Program-made: the position numbers and the translations under genes
Part shown: in pieces, positions 37,634 through 48,888 of the stretch
Numbering within the stretch: the stretch's first letter is position 1
Layout: each line of letters starts with the position of its first letter
Assembly (NCBI GenBank): GCA_037903355.1
Contig: JBAJFE010000015.1
Coordinates: 310,001-374,000 of the forward strand
DNA length: 64,000 bases
Origin: Trichuris trichiura
Taxonomy: Eukaryota; Nematoda; Enoplea; Trichinellida; Trichuridae
Direction: 5' to 3'
The notes under the pieces: model-generated
Database searches by the model: none
What the model was told of the DNA's origin: nothing
The model's input: only the letters and a program-made list of their open reading frames with translations

Positions 37634-38538
37634 TCATTGGCCTTTGAATATGGGCTTTCTCTTTTCCTTGAATGCAAGTAGGCCTTCTATTCTATCCCTG
37701 AGAGGAATGATTTTAGAATAGCATTGTGCTTCAATTGCCAACCCCGTTTTCAGGTCAACCAGTTGTCCATTCATAATTGCCTCTTTGCTCATACGAATAG
37801 ACATGGGAGCCCCTGAGGCCATTTCGTCTATTATTTGTAGAGTCCTTACGTAGGCAGCGTCCATAGAACGATTCTGATGAACGGCATAATTGACTAAACC
37901 GATATGATGAGCCTCAATGGCGTCCACTGTTCTGCCCGTGAATATGAGCTCCTTCGCGATGCTTGGGTTAATAAGTCGAACAAGTCGTTGCGTTCCACCT
38001 ATTCCAGGCATAACGCCTATTTTTGTTTCAATCAATCCCATACGCACATTGTTTGCAGCTATCCGGATATCGCATGCAAGCGCCAGCTCAAGACCACCTC
38101 CAAGAGCGTGGCCATCAATGGCTACCATTACAGGCATCGGTAGTGATTCAAGTTCGCAAAGTATCCTAGCAATAGTAAACTGATAAGCGAATAACAAATG
38201 ACCAGCTACCTGCGTGCGTTGTCAAGAAAATTTATTACTTCATTGTCCTTCATAGTAGCCCTTTCCTTGAGATCTCCGCCCGCGCAAAAAACGCCTTTTA
38301 CGTCGCTTTTCAGCACGACCGCTTTGCATTGGCGGTCGTTGGCAGCCTCCTTGACGAAACGATCCAATTGGTCGAATAGCTCATAGCAAAGCGCGTTTCT
38401 TGTTCGCTCTTTGCGCATGTGAAATACTCTTAACGCGCTGCCGTTGTGAACGAAAGCTTCCGTGTCGAAATTCGCTTGCGAACTTGCAAAGCGGATAAAC
38501 CAGCGAGCGAAATGCTTTATCGTCTTTGCGGAAAGCAT
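37634..38538 (-). CDS. AUH: Methylglutaconyl-CoA hydratase / AUH-type enoyl-CoA hydratase (crotonase family), mitochondrial
   Basis: Leucine-degradation enzyme of 286 aa. Two exons, 38538-38210 and 38165-37634, around a 44-nt intron that splits an arginine codon. The first in-frame ATG is at 38538; the frame is open further upstream without another ATG. The N-terminal 30 residues (MLSAKTIKHFARWFIRFAS) are basic and amphipathic, as for a mitochondrial import signal. Crotonase motifs: FCAGGDLKERA (CoA/oxyanion region), GHALGGGLELALACDIRIA, GLIETKIGVMPGIGGTQR carrying the catalytic glutamate, AKELIFTGR, and the AUH-like C terminus EGLLAFKEKR. Human AUH also binds AU-rich RNA; that cannot be judged here. 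It is convergent with MAU2 and divergent from the zinc-finger gene. Confidence 0.95.
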
Positions 38539-39579
38539 AGCGTAATTTGGCGCGCGCTGTTGATTTTCCGAACGTTTAAAAAAATCCAACACTTTTCACT
38601 GATACAGAAAGATTAACTGTAGTCAGGTTCTGTGCTACAAGAGTATTCCGGCGTCGCTGCGTTATCTCCAAAAGTGAGTTCGCCAAAGGCTTTTTTGGAG
38701 ATAAAAGCGTAGAAGCAAGCCGCAACGCTCAACTGACCTTGCGGGACGTGCGTGCGTTTGTAGGTAAGCGAATATGCGGACTTTGAACAATTCAAATTTT
38801 CGGAGGGCTTTAGCACGCGAATTTACAACCTGCATGCTGCATGGAGAATGCTGTGGCTTACTTAAGCAATAAGGGTTTCAAAGGGCAGCATAAATATGCC
38901 TTGTAATCGTTTGCCCTTTTCGCAAAATGCTCTAAGGTATTCCAACGACGTATACTCTATTTTAAGGCTGCCTTGCTTTGCTCCAAGCGCGATGTAGCTT
39001 CAACAAAGCAAGGCATTTGCCACTGACTATCCTAGCATGCGCAGATGTGTCGCGTACTTTGCTTTGTTGCCTTTCGTCAGAATCAAGGAATTGTCCCGTA
39101 GGAAAGTTTACACTTCTCCGCTTACGCTGTAAGGTGCGCATTAACTTCCAGTTACGAATAGAATGTAGCAAGGATAAATGTTTGTCTTCCGCTGAGCCGG
39201 ACGTTCTCTGATCGTCGAGAAAAAAGAAATTTGAAGCTCAAAATCTTTTATTTAAAATTAGCGCGAAAATAAATTTTAAAAAGTGTGATTTTAATTCAGC
39301 CGTATTGATGCTATCGAAAAGACGAAGAAGATTTTAGTCTTTTCTAACTAAGGAAACGAGGAACAATGAAAGCTACCTGCGTGTCATTAAGTACGGTATT
39401 TCCTGTTAAACTCGACTGGGGAGTTTTACTTCGTCGCTTATTGATTCCTTTTTTATGGAGCTGGTTGTGCTCCTTGTAAATACATGCTTAACTACAGTTT
39501 ACCGAAATGCATGACGCGGTTGTGTTTCATGTAAAGAAACTTTTCGTCCAACTCATTGCGTAGTCACGGGTGGCACATC
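38539..39579. other. Divergent intergenic region AUH / zinc-finger gene
   Basis: About 1 kb. The only structure I see is an inverted repeat at 38969-39015 (12-bp arms, 23-nt loop). No exon recognised. Confidence 0.6.
38969..39015. repeat. 12-bp inverted repeat TGCCTTGCTTTG / CAAAGCAAGGCA
   Basis: Perfect arms 38969-38980 and 39004-39015 in the region between two divergent genes. Confidence 0.9.
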
Positions 39580-40633
39580 ATGAAGCGACGAAGCAATGCT
39601 AGAAAGAACATGGCGCTTGTTCCTTCAAGTAGTAGTAGTTCCAGTGAAGTTGCTCTTGAAAGAAGAGACGAGAGTTCGCATGGAAAACGAGTAAAGCGTA
39701 CTCGGTTTCGCTCTCCATCTCCCGTAAATGGTCTGATGAATGGGTATGATTACACGGAAGTAGTCACGTCTTCTTCTCATCGCCAGAATGGCGATGCAAG
39801 TTTTTCGATTGTGACCAGAAGTTCCACGAGTCGTTCGTACCGGTTGGATGCTGTGCGAAATCTCGTCAGCGATGGGTATGCTGGCTTTGCAAAAACGGAG
39901 CAACCAAAAAACAATAGGAAGAATGGTAAGGCTTTATTTGGTCGTACGACCTTTGTGACGCTTTGTGCTCGTAGGTAAATACAAGGAGGTGACCTCGGCG
40001 AAATCTGCTTCAACCAAAAATGGTAGTTTGTCCAAAAAGTGTGAATGGCTTGGATGCACATTTGTAGCTACTTCTTCGTCGGAAAGTTTATTGCTTCACG
40101 TTCAACGGCACATCACCGTTGGAACCAGATGCCTTTGGTCTGGTTGTGCCTCATTCGATAAACCGGCAAGGAAGAACAGATGGCTACGAGACCATGTGGT
40201 TGATCGACATTGTGAGACTCGATTATTCCATTGTCCGGTTGGCGGATGTTCGTGCGTATTCAAAAGCGATGAGTTATTAGAATTTCATGTTATGTACGCT
40301 CACTGCGAGGAAGAAAATGAAAGTCTATTCCACCATAGGATGGCATTGGCAGCATTGGCTGACGAGAGAGAAAGAAGACAATGCGAGCAGTTACCTACGC
40401 AATTTGTGGAATTGTTGAAAAGTACTCATCGCGGAAGAAAATTTTACGAATTAATTGGCGAATCGTTTGAAATTCCGGCAGCATACATGTTAGTTCTTCG
40501 TGCTTTGTACTCTAAAAAGGAATGGGACAACTTTTCAAACGGCATCTACGATGGACAGGGACTGCAAGAGTTTGTTGAAGCAGCAATGGACTTATTGTTG
40601 AAGGAAAAGCTGGCAGTGGTTGTTAGGAAGTAA
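39580..40633 (+). CDS. Three-finger C2H2 protein, AEBP2/jing-like (possible PRC2 accessory subunit)
   Basis: Nuclear zinc-finger protein, 334 aa. Exons 39580-39925 and 39975-40633 around a 49-nt intron splitting a glycine codon. The N-terminal 115 residues are Ser/Arg-rich with a basic stretch (KRVKRTRFRSPSP). Three C2H2 fingers follow: C138/C143...H157/H161, C168/C173...H189/H194 and C202/C207...H220/H225. The pattern CLWSGC-x3-DKP-x5-WLxxH, then FHCPVGGC, follows the layout of AEBP2 (vertebrates) and jing (Drosophila), which bind DNA and Polycomb repressive complex 2. The last 100 residues are alpha-helical and unlike AEBP2 in what I can recall. Another C2H2 family with a similar linker remains possible. 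The gene itself is well supported; the family assignment is tentative. Confidence 0.75.
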
Positions 40634-40871
40634 TTTTAGTTGACTTTTATTCCATCTGGCTTGGTAATGTCATATGAGCATATCCGCGGGTTGAAGTAAA
40701 ATGCTTCATGGATTAATTAGTGAAATTGACGATGCTTCGCCTTGGTTGATGTAACTTTTTAAAAAACGGCTGGCCAAAATCCTAAATCTTTCCAAAAAAC
40801 AATCTACGTTGTTTACTTTCAAGACACCACTCGTCCATAAAAATTTGTCCTACAGTATAACTTGTTCAATC

Positions 40872-41391
40872 ATGGGCACTTCTGAAGACAGCAATGGTCA
40901 AGTTCCTGCAATTTATAAAACAAGAATAGTGAAGATTCAATGAAAAGAGGAACGCGGGAATCTTTGTTGCCCATTGGTTGCTTATTTGTTTACTGATCTC
41001 CGTTGTACTTTGCAGTAGACGAGAAACCTTGGACTTACGAACTTATGGCTACAAGTCATCGTCAACAAAGGTATTCAAATTTTTTTCTCAACTTTTCAGT
41101 AGTTCCTATATCAGTCCATTGCTAGAAGCGTACGAAGTGCTTTTGCTTTACAAGTCTTTGAGTTGCTGCTCTGGTAAAGTTGTTGAAATCTTTTGTTAGG
41201 CATGTTTCCGCCGGCAAAATGTATCGACGAAATCTTTTGCATTTGTTCTACCGTACTTATGAGTTCTTCATGATATAAACGGTAGTACAGTAATGGGCCA
41301 GAAGCCCATTGCAATCTGTACTTTCCTCTCAACTCATTCTGCCAAGAATTCCCGCGAAGAATTGATTGCTACGTGTTTTGCACTCTCCTGA
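40872..41391 (+). CDS. Weak candidate: short four-exon gene (84 aa)
   Basis: Possible exons 40872-40896, 41016-41070, 41100-41173 and 41291-41391. Each boundary has GT/AG ends and phases agree, giving MGTSEDSN-VDEKPWTYELMATSHRQ and onward through EAYEVLLLYKSL to a stop at 41391. The second and third exons read most like protein. One implied intron is only 29 nt (41071-41099), shorter than any other in the window, which weakens the model. I recognise no family. It starts 238 bp past the zinc-finger stop, so it could also be alternative 3' sequence of that gene or chance. Confidence 0.2.
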
Positions 41392-43795
41392 GGTCTCTTG
41401 ATAGTACATACGTAGGACTTATTAGCAGTTAAAAGTACAGTTGATTCTCTTGTTGCATAAAAGTTTAATAAGGCTGAGAGTTATTAATATTTATTCAGTA
41501 GTGACAGAAGACCACTGTTTCCAGAGGTCTGCTTTTGTCATATTTAATTTTTGCGGGAAATGAGAAATCTTACCGTAGTTACAATTATGAAAAATTACTA
41601 ATAATATCATAATGATTAATGACCGTTGGTAGAATAAAAAAGATTTTATTGTCCTTAGCTGTCGGTGCCATTCTCATCTCACCTTCAATGAAAGGCTGGA
41701 GAAAGCGTGTACGTAATCTTGGTAGTTACGAAGATTGAAACCGAATTACGCAACTAAGTGTTGTTCAGATTTTAAGCTACGTGCACGGTAGAATAATTTT
41801 CTTCTTTTCCACACGTCCCAAGGGGAAATTCTTGTCTGTATCTCACAATGGAAAAGGTCAAAAATAATTCCACTAACATCTGACCCTTTTCCACGCTTAC
41901 GAAAAGTGCTTATTTTATATTTTTAACGTAAAATCTTATTGTTGACTTCGTCACCGTAGGAAAGACAAGAAATGTGGTATTCAACTTCGCCAATTTAAAG
42001 AGCGCATGTCCGCCACTGCACGGTACGAACATGCAAAATATAAGCACGGGGACAGGTCATAATTTTGCTTGAGCGAACTGTGATCACAAATCAAACGACT
42101 AAGAAACATCTGCCTTAGTAAGGCGAGCTTCTCTCCGTAATCAATGAAATATGGGCGTCTACTATCATCCTTTCGTTAGTAACATATTTTTCTTTGTATT
42201 ATAGGAGTTTCTTAGTGTGCGATATTCGTTTATTTATATCCTTACGGAAAATGAACCCGTTCAGATGTAGTGAAAATTGTCTTTTATTCGAGAAGCTTTC
42301 AGGGCAACTTTTGCCATACCATCAGCTGTTCGCTTCGAAAGAAACGGAAGAGGCGGAGAAGTGAAAAGCGAAAGTTGAAATCAGAACGTCGATTATTTAT
42401 CTCATTTTGTTTTCACTTCATTTAGTTTTTTGTTTTATTTCATTGCTATTATTTCGTCAAAGATCTTTTATTTGTTGGTTTATTAGTTATGTCTGTCGTA
42501 TGCAGTCATATTATATTATTTTCGTTTCATTTTAGACGCAACGGAAAACTCTTTAAAGGGGAATGGAAACTTTCTGCTTAAACTCATGGTCTCCTTCGTT
42601 TGAACAGCTTTGTGGGATTATAATTTTATATACAGACAGCGGGGCAGCGTGTGCCCTGAAGGCTTCACAAATAGAAGACAATTCTTCTGAGAACTGAACG
42701 GGCGCATATACCGTAAAAATATGTATACATATGGAACAGAAGTGCCAAAATTTAAATAAACTTACAATAGGAGCAAAATAAGGCCGTAAAACAAATTCCT
42801 GTCGTTGCTCAGGCGTTTGGAGGCGTTTCCTCAGTGTATATGAAAATGAAGACGATCATACCACATGTGGGAAATAGTTTCAAATTTTAAAATTGCAGCT
42901 CATAAATCACCAACGAATGGCTTTCGATGTTCAGCAATACCGTCATTATTATGCGTTCTGTATTTCACCGAAAAATACTGGACACGAATGGTTCCCTTAG
43001 ATAATGACAATAAAAAATTTCGAATTATTATTATTTTTCATTTAGTACATGTAACATTTTACAACGGATTCGCAAGAGATTTATTAGAGTAGTACCCCTT
43101 TTTTCAGAGATTGCTGGAAATGTCAAAAACACTGTATAGCTTGAAGGTTTTCAAATTTTCTTTCTAAAGCATCTTTTGTGTGCGTGTTACATTTTGCATT
43201 TGACGGAACTGATACGTGCGATGAGATCGGGAACAAAATTTTCGTCCAGCTTAAGTTTGAAAGCAGACGGGATGTCGTATATTGACATGTGCGTCAATCT
43301 TCGAAAAACTGGTTGTACTGTAGGAAATCTGTTGCCGCTGTTCTTATTGTTTCGCTGTCGCAGTAGGGGGAACAAAAAGCATAAAAATTTAGTTCGCAAG
43401 ACCAAAGAGTTTATTTAACAGTATGAGCATGCAAAAAATAGAAAAAATATGTCTAAGCTAAGGAGACGAATCACGATCGCTTGATCTGTCTGTGGTCATA
43501 GATAAAGCGTTGTGTGAACTTTATTGCTAATATTTTCACAAGTTTGCTGTGAGATCATGTATCGACTACAGGAAACTTTGTATTCAAATTGTGTGAAATG
43601 TTCGTTTTAATACGTTACCGTATTTAAAAATGATTAGCAGGCTAAGTAGCGATATCTTTCGTTTTCATTTTCCGCCGCACGAGCATCATCTTGTATGAAA
43701 GACTGAACAACTTGAATTTGGAATTAGAATTTACGTTTAATTTACATTTTCATTCTTAAATGTTCCTTAATGAAAACGAGAAATTAGCCTTTGCG
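41392..43795. other. Intergenic (about 2.4 kb), AT-rich
   Basis: Between the zinc-finger/short candidate (+) and the SMYD stop codon (-). No recognisable exon, RNA gene or long repeat. Confidence 0.6.
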
Positions 43796-46078
43796 CTATG
43801 GTTTTTTAACTTGGACTGCGGGACCACTTTTGACTTGCTCTTTCGGCTTCTGAATGGCTTGAACAGCGGGAGGGATCTTGTTGAGCCGTTTACCTTTCTT
43901 CGCCGCGTCGCAGGCAGCTACGCACTGTTTTACCGTTTTACTGAGAGGGTGATTTCTGCCGTGACTGAATTTCATAATGTTCATCGCCTGCAAAGACCAC
44001 TATAAGGATCAAGTAGACTAAACAGCCTTCGGCTCGTATACTTCAACGAAATGCTGCTTTGCTGCATCCCAGTTTTTCTGCTTCCATTGTAGATTTCCCG
44101 CATTAAGCTCCATCAAAGCTAGCGTTGGGTGATTAGCCGGCAGATAGTATCTAAGTGTTGCTTCGCTTGACGTGTACAATGAAGGTAATGTAAATATGGG
44201 TACCTGAATACCGGCAGCAGTTGCTCGTACTGTGCAAGAGCGTCTGTAACCAACCCGCGGCTTTGACATGCGCTAGCGAGAATACATTTTGTCCGTATCA
44301 AGTACACATTGAGCGGATGTAGATGGCGCATTTGCTTTTTGTACAACTCACCGATAGTTTTGAATCTCTCCTCCATACGTAAACAGCGAAAGGTTAAGGA
44401 ACGGATAAGTGTCAATGTTGTTTTCTTAAGTGTTAACAAAATCAAGCAATGGCGAGAAAGGATATTGGACATTCTTGAATCTTCGTCCGCGAAGTTATCA
44501 TTTTCCTGATTTGAAGTTATCATCAAAATTTTGGATTCCCATATGTTTTCGGCACCTTTTCCGCACACGTCGCACGTGCCTACAGCTGAAGCAAAGATGG
44601 AATAAAATTTGCATAATTTTAAGAATTATCTAATTTGAGTTTTCCTCATTTCTCGCGGCTGAAATTTTTTTTGCTGAACAATACGATGCTGTTACCGGCA
44701 TGTAGTTCAGTTGAATCGCTGCTGGAACTTCCAGGTGCAGGTGGCACATCTGAAATTAGAAAGATGATCACTTTGCGTCATTTCTGTTGCTGACCGTTCG
44801 ATTGACGAAAGGCTACATGTCCAGGGCAGTTTTCAGTTTTGCACGATAAACTGGAGGCGATTAAGTCCTACATACATAAATAGGCAAATCACCAATGAGT
44901 CGTTTAAGATGATGATCGCTTACGAAGTTTTCGTCTGAGCAACGTGGGCACTGGCATACGAAGTAGTAGTTGTTGTACAAATATCGACGGCGCATTTCCG
45001 TTTCCTCCATGATTGGTCCGTAAGAAATGGTGTACTGCAACAGTAGCTTACGGAGGAGTTTTGTCGATTTGTCGCTCTTTATTTTTACCGATGTAGCTGC
45101 GTCTCTTTTCTCCGGAGGAGTAGAACCCAAATAGTTTAGTATCGCTGTTGGACCGTTGAAAATGACCGCGCTGTTTGGAATGCAACTGTGCTGGAACTGG
45201 GAAAAACTGAAATTGGCACCCAGCCAGCATTGATGGTACGTTGAAAATGATTTCTAGTTTTTTTAAACGTACGTAAGGTAAATTCCCAGCCCAATCGGGT
45301 TCAAGTCGTTATTGAGTATAAGCAATGAATTGAACGCTATCTGAAGAGCATTAGTCGACATGCCGAATAACTATGCGTAAATAATGACTCTTCACTTTGC
45401 CGTAAATGTCCAGCAATCTGGCGGAAGCCGGAAGTCGTTCAGCGTCCATGAACATATGCAATTGATGCATGCATTGAGTAAAGTTGGTTGTTTTGCTGGC
45501 ATCTTCGTTTATTTCTTTGTAGTCTGTAGAATATATGTGCATTGCAACTGAACATCCAGCCATGTTCAACGTACGCGAATCAAGTTCTTCAAAGTTCGGT
45601 TTCTTGTAATCCGTCAACGTTGTTGTCATCAGTATGTCCGACTTTAAGCCTTGCATATTCTGCCAAAAGTCGTTTGAGATTTTTTGACAAGCACTTCTCA
45701 TGTTTTAGTTACTATTTTGATTAGGACGCGACTGATTAATCTGACTATTGTAGTTGGCAAATCGTACGGAGTGCGAGCAATCAAAAAGCATTCTCCGCTG
45801 TGATCCGGCCACGCATTTTTCTAGAAAGCTTCAAAGTCCCAATTTGTTAGAATATCTTTGCTCTCTTGCCTGGCATTTGGTGTTGCAATAGACGGCAAAC
45901 TCGCAGACAGAACACTCAAGCAGGTCGTCGCATCTGAAGTGAACAGTCGATAAATTGGTCTCCGTAAAATGCGATGTCCTTTTTGTCACCTTCGAAAGCA
46001 GTAATGGCAGTATTGCATCGTTTCCGAATCTAAAAGTACATAAGCCCAAGGCCATTCTTCAAGAACTGAGGGCATCAT
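43796..46078 (-). CDS. SET and MYND domain (SMYD) protein lysine methyltransferase
   Basis: Putative methyltransferase, 543 aa as modelled. Twelve exons on the minus strand: 46078-45990, 45933-45870, 45820-45713, 45659-45396, 45340-45273, 45206-45089, 45034-44924, 44867-44795, 44749-44696, 44585-44204, 44150-44042 and 43987-43796; every phase agrees. MYND zinc finger with all eight ligands (C24, C27, C37, C40, C46, C50, H58, C62; KNAWPDHSGEC). SET core GLGIYLTFSQFQHSCIPN, FNGPTAIL and YTISYGP; post-SET CQCPRC. The C-terminal helical TPR-like half has HPTLALMELNAGNLQWKQKNW and AMNIMKFSHGRNHPLS as in SMYD3-type proteins. Intron 2 is of GC-AG type. The usual NHSC is QHSC. The first SET strand (GRGLxAxxxIxxGE) is not found; the model starts at ATGATG, but an acceptor at 46066-46067 could join an unseen upstream exon. 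Several enzymes of this family methylate non-histone proteins. Confidence 0.88.
45821..45869 (-). other. GC-AG intron in the SMYD gene (49 nt)
   Basis: Donor CCAG|GCAAGA and acceptor CTTTCTAG, with a branch-like TTCTAAC. Splicing here restores the MYND sequence CQ-KNAWPDH exactly; no GT donor nearby keeps frame and motif. Confidence 0.85.
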
Positions 46079-48132
46079 TGTGCACCGCCGACCAAGTATC
46101 CGACGGTGTGTAACGTGCAGCTTACATAATTAGGTTAACAAAAGTTCGTTTAAATAGGTTTGTTTAAACTTCAGTTTAAAGTTGAATATGTCCAAGGTTA
46201 CGTTTTCGTTCTTAAAAAAATTCCCAGGATGACTAAGGGGAAACGTACGAATTTACTGTGATTATTCCTCCGTTTAGGTAAAGCTTCAATACAGCAGATG
46301 GCGTTAGCATTGATGTTGATGTTTTAGACTTTGTGCTGACGAGGATCTTCATTCAATGATTCACTAAGCCAATCTGAAGCCCTAAGGAAGTAAACTATTT
46401 GCCTCAGTACGCTTATTAACCCCTATTAATCCAAACTATATCTGAGTTTATTTTGGGACTTTATTCCTGCTTGTTCCTAAGCAGCTTTTCCTGAGGCACA
46501 TTCTAATATTATTTGGCTGTCCAGAAAGGTAAACAAACCACCCCAATATTGAATGTGCAGTTATTTTGTTATTGAACGATAGTGATGCAAGTTTTTGCCT
46601 CAGGCAACAGCCATTGAAACCTATCGTGTCAGAGCGCAAATCAGTGAAACATTCGACAGATTAAGAGCATCCGTATAGTACGGGCAGTATGTAGTTATTT
46701 TTCCATAGCAAGAATATTTACCACGTTAAATACCAGTCATGTTTATGAGCCCTAAAGTTAGCTGAGATTGGCGTTGGTCAAATGAAGGAATTGCAAGAAA
46801 CCCCAACATTCAAAATATCTGACTGGTAAACAGGCGCATTTTTTTAAAAGTTTGAATTTTTATAATAACAGCGTAGCTGCGTGTTTTGCAGTGATTATCA
46901 TTCCCGCTAAAGTAAATTAGGATGTTTACTGTTTTACGAGCTTACGGATTACATTACAAATGGCCCAAATGCTTAACTATGTTGTTTGCGCCGAAGCAAA
47001 TTTTCAAAATTTTAGAAATTGTACCTGTGAACTAATTAGCATACTGTATTGATCAGCTGCTGACTTACAGAGTTTGTCCGTTATTCTGACGCGCAGAATG
47101 AACAACTAATAGATATTTAAACAGTCGCATAAGAAGTAAATTTTGTAGTGAAAAGGCTAAGGTTTCTTCTCTTGATCGCCCTCAAAGAGTACAGTAATTT
47201 CGGCTGCACTCAGGCTCGTTCTTCTGATAAACATACAGTTTTTTTCTAACTATTTTTCGTCGGCGTATTCAAAAGTCGTCATTGCGCTGGGCACATGAAT
47301 TAAAATAAAATTGGGACAAATAATTGCCCTAAAAACGTGCAAGGTCCGATAATTTTGTTTTCCCAAATCTTATCGTTTTGTCTTGTCGGATAAAGTCGCG
47401 CCAATATTTTGAATTATTTTTGTTAGCCGATTAAGTTGGTCTCAGATGCTTTTCCTCATTGGAGCTAAGTTCTGTTTTCTCGCTAAAGCTTGACTGCAGG
47501 TCTAACTCGTACGGGAAGTCACTTTTTAAAATATCGAATTATAAGCCCATGTGTTCAGAGCAATAACAGCTAAGAACCTACTAACTCCTACGCACAATCC
47601 GTAAGTAAAAAAATTGCTATTTTCGTTCAAGCTGTAAGAACGATAAGCCATTTTGGTTCAAATTGTAAGAACGATAAGGTATAAATTATTTGAATTGTCT
47701 ATTTATCAAAATAGCAATTTGCAAAGAAAACTCGACCACCAGCAGAGCAAAATGGAGGATGTTACTTTGACTAGGAGTCCTTGTTAACGGTACTTGAGTA
47801 CTTTTCTTACTGTACTTGCTTACAAATTGCCAGGACGAAGTGTGGTGTAGTTAAAGCAGCATCCTCGGCTTGCATCTCCCAAAAGATTCCTTATCGGTAA
47901 GCTTGTCTCTTCTTTTCGCACACTCAAATAAGTAGGCAAAACCAAAAAGACGAGATTTAAGTAGAGACCGTTTTATTTGTTGATTCGAGATATTGCCCGT
48001 ATTATTAGTTGGCAAATTGACCATTCTACGCGAAACGCAATAATCACCCAATGCGAAAGGGCCAATAAGCGAAATAGAACTTTAGTTACGCAAAGCTTCA
48101 CCAATCCGTTTTGTTGGCTTGGTTTGACGGTG
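46079..48132. other. Intergenic between SMYD 5' end and ETHE1 3' end (about 2 kb)
   Basis: AT-rich. May contain the missing first exon of the SMYD gene, which I could not find. A two-copy direct repeat lies at 47626-47678. No other feature recognised. Confidence 0.5.
47626..47678. repeat. Two-copy direct repeat, 31-nt period
   Basis: TTCAARYTGTAAGAACGATA plus AG at 47626-47647 and 47657-47678, 20 of 22 positions identical. Confidence 0.85.
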
Positions 48133-48888
48133 TCAGTGAATTTTCGCCGTTTGTTCCACCTGCTTTCTCAAATTTTCTTCCATCTTTGTAACATCCCCGT
48201 CGACCATGTTTGCCGGGACGGCCTTTTCTATCTGCTTCGGTTTGGAAAGATTTAAATTGTTCATTACTTGTACAAAGGATTGTAACGGTAGTGTCAGCCT
48301 GGGGTTGTATTTCTGTTCCTCTTCTACGCTGGTGGCGAGCAACCCTTTGTAGTCGTGTCCCGGGAACAGTATGTAGTCCTTTGGCAGGGAAAAGATTTTC
48401 GAATGCACAGAATCGTATAGTTTTGCCGCATCGCCTTCCTGAAAGTCCGTTCTTCCGCAAGCCCTAATAAGAAGCGCATCTCCCGTAAAAGCCATGCGTT
48501 CCTGGTGGCACACGAATATCATACAGCCGTTGGTATGACCCGGTGTACATAACGCCTTTATGCTATAGTTTCCAAACTTTAATTCATCCCCGTCGGTTAA
48601 AAGTAGGTCCGCAAGTGCCCCTGATTTTTTGCCAATAAACGTTCTGCATTCGGGTATCAGTTTTCGCAACTCTGACGTTCCAGTAACATGGTCAGCATGA
48701 GCATGCGTGTTCCCTGCATAGCGTAGCTTCAGTCCCAGTTGCTGAATAATGGAAACATCTCGATCGACCATTTCAATTACCGGATCAATTATTAGAGCTT
48801 CCTTAGTGTTCGCACAGCCGAGCAGATAAGTGTATGTTGACGACACGTGTTCGAACATTTGCCTAAAAATAAACTTCCTCGCAGCCAT
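48133..48888 (-). CDS. ETHE1: ETHE1 persulfide dioxygenase (metallo-beta-lactamase fold)
   Basis: Mitochondrial sulfide-oxidation enzyme, 251 aa, one exon. It oxidises glutathione persulfide to sulfite with a mononuclear Fe(II). The metal-binding motif THAHADH is at 61-67. The iron ligands by alignment are H62, H118 (TPGHTNG) and D137 (FTGDALL), each 17 residues earlier than the human positions H79, H135 and D154. FRQMFEHVSSTYTYLLG, GRTDFQEGD, FPGHDYKG and KPKQIEKAVPANM match ETHE1 along its full length. The human enzyme has a longer N-terminal targeting segment; here only MAARKFI precedes the core, so mitochondrial import is uncertain unless an upstream exon exists. Intronless, like MAU2 and unlike most genes here. 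Confidence 0.96.
   Translation of the reverse strand: MAARKFIFRQMFEHVSSTYTYLLGCANTKEALIIDPVIEMVDRDVSIIQQLGLKLRYAGNTHAHADHVTGTSELRKLIPECRTFIGKKSGALADLLLTDGDELKFGNYSIKALCTPGHTNGCMIFVCHQERMAFTGDALLIRACGRTDFQEGDAAKLYDSVHSKIFSLPKDYILFPGHDYKGLLATSVEEEQKYNPRLTLPLQSFVQVMNNLNLSKPKQIEKAVPANMVDGDVTKMEENLRKQVEQTAKIH

Noticed and set aside
47161..47240. Minus-strand peptide-like stretch (SLSAAEITVLFEGDQEKK) as a terminal exon
   Set aside because: Reads like protein and follows an AG, but no upstream exon with a compatible donor or homology could be found.
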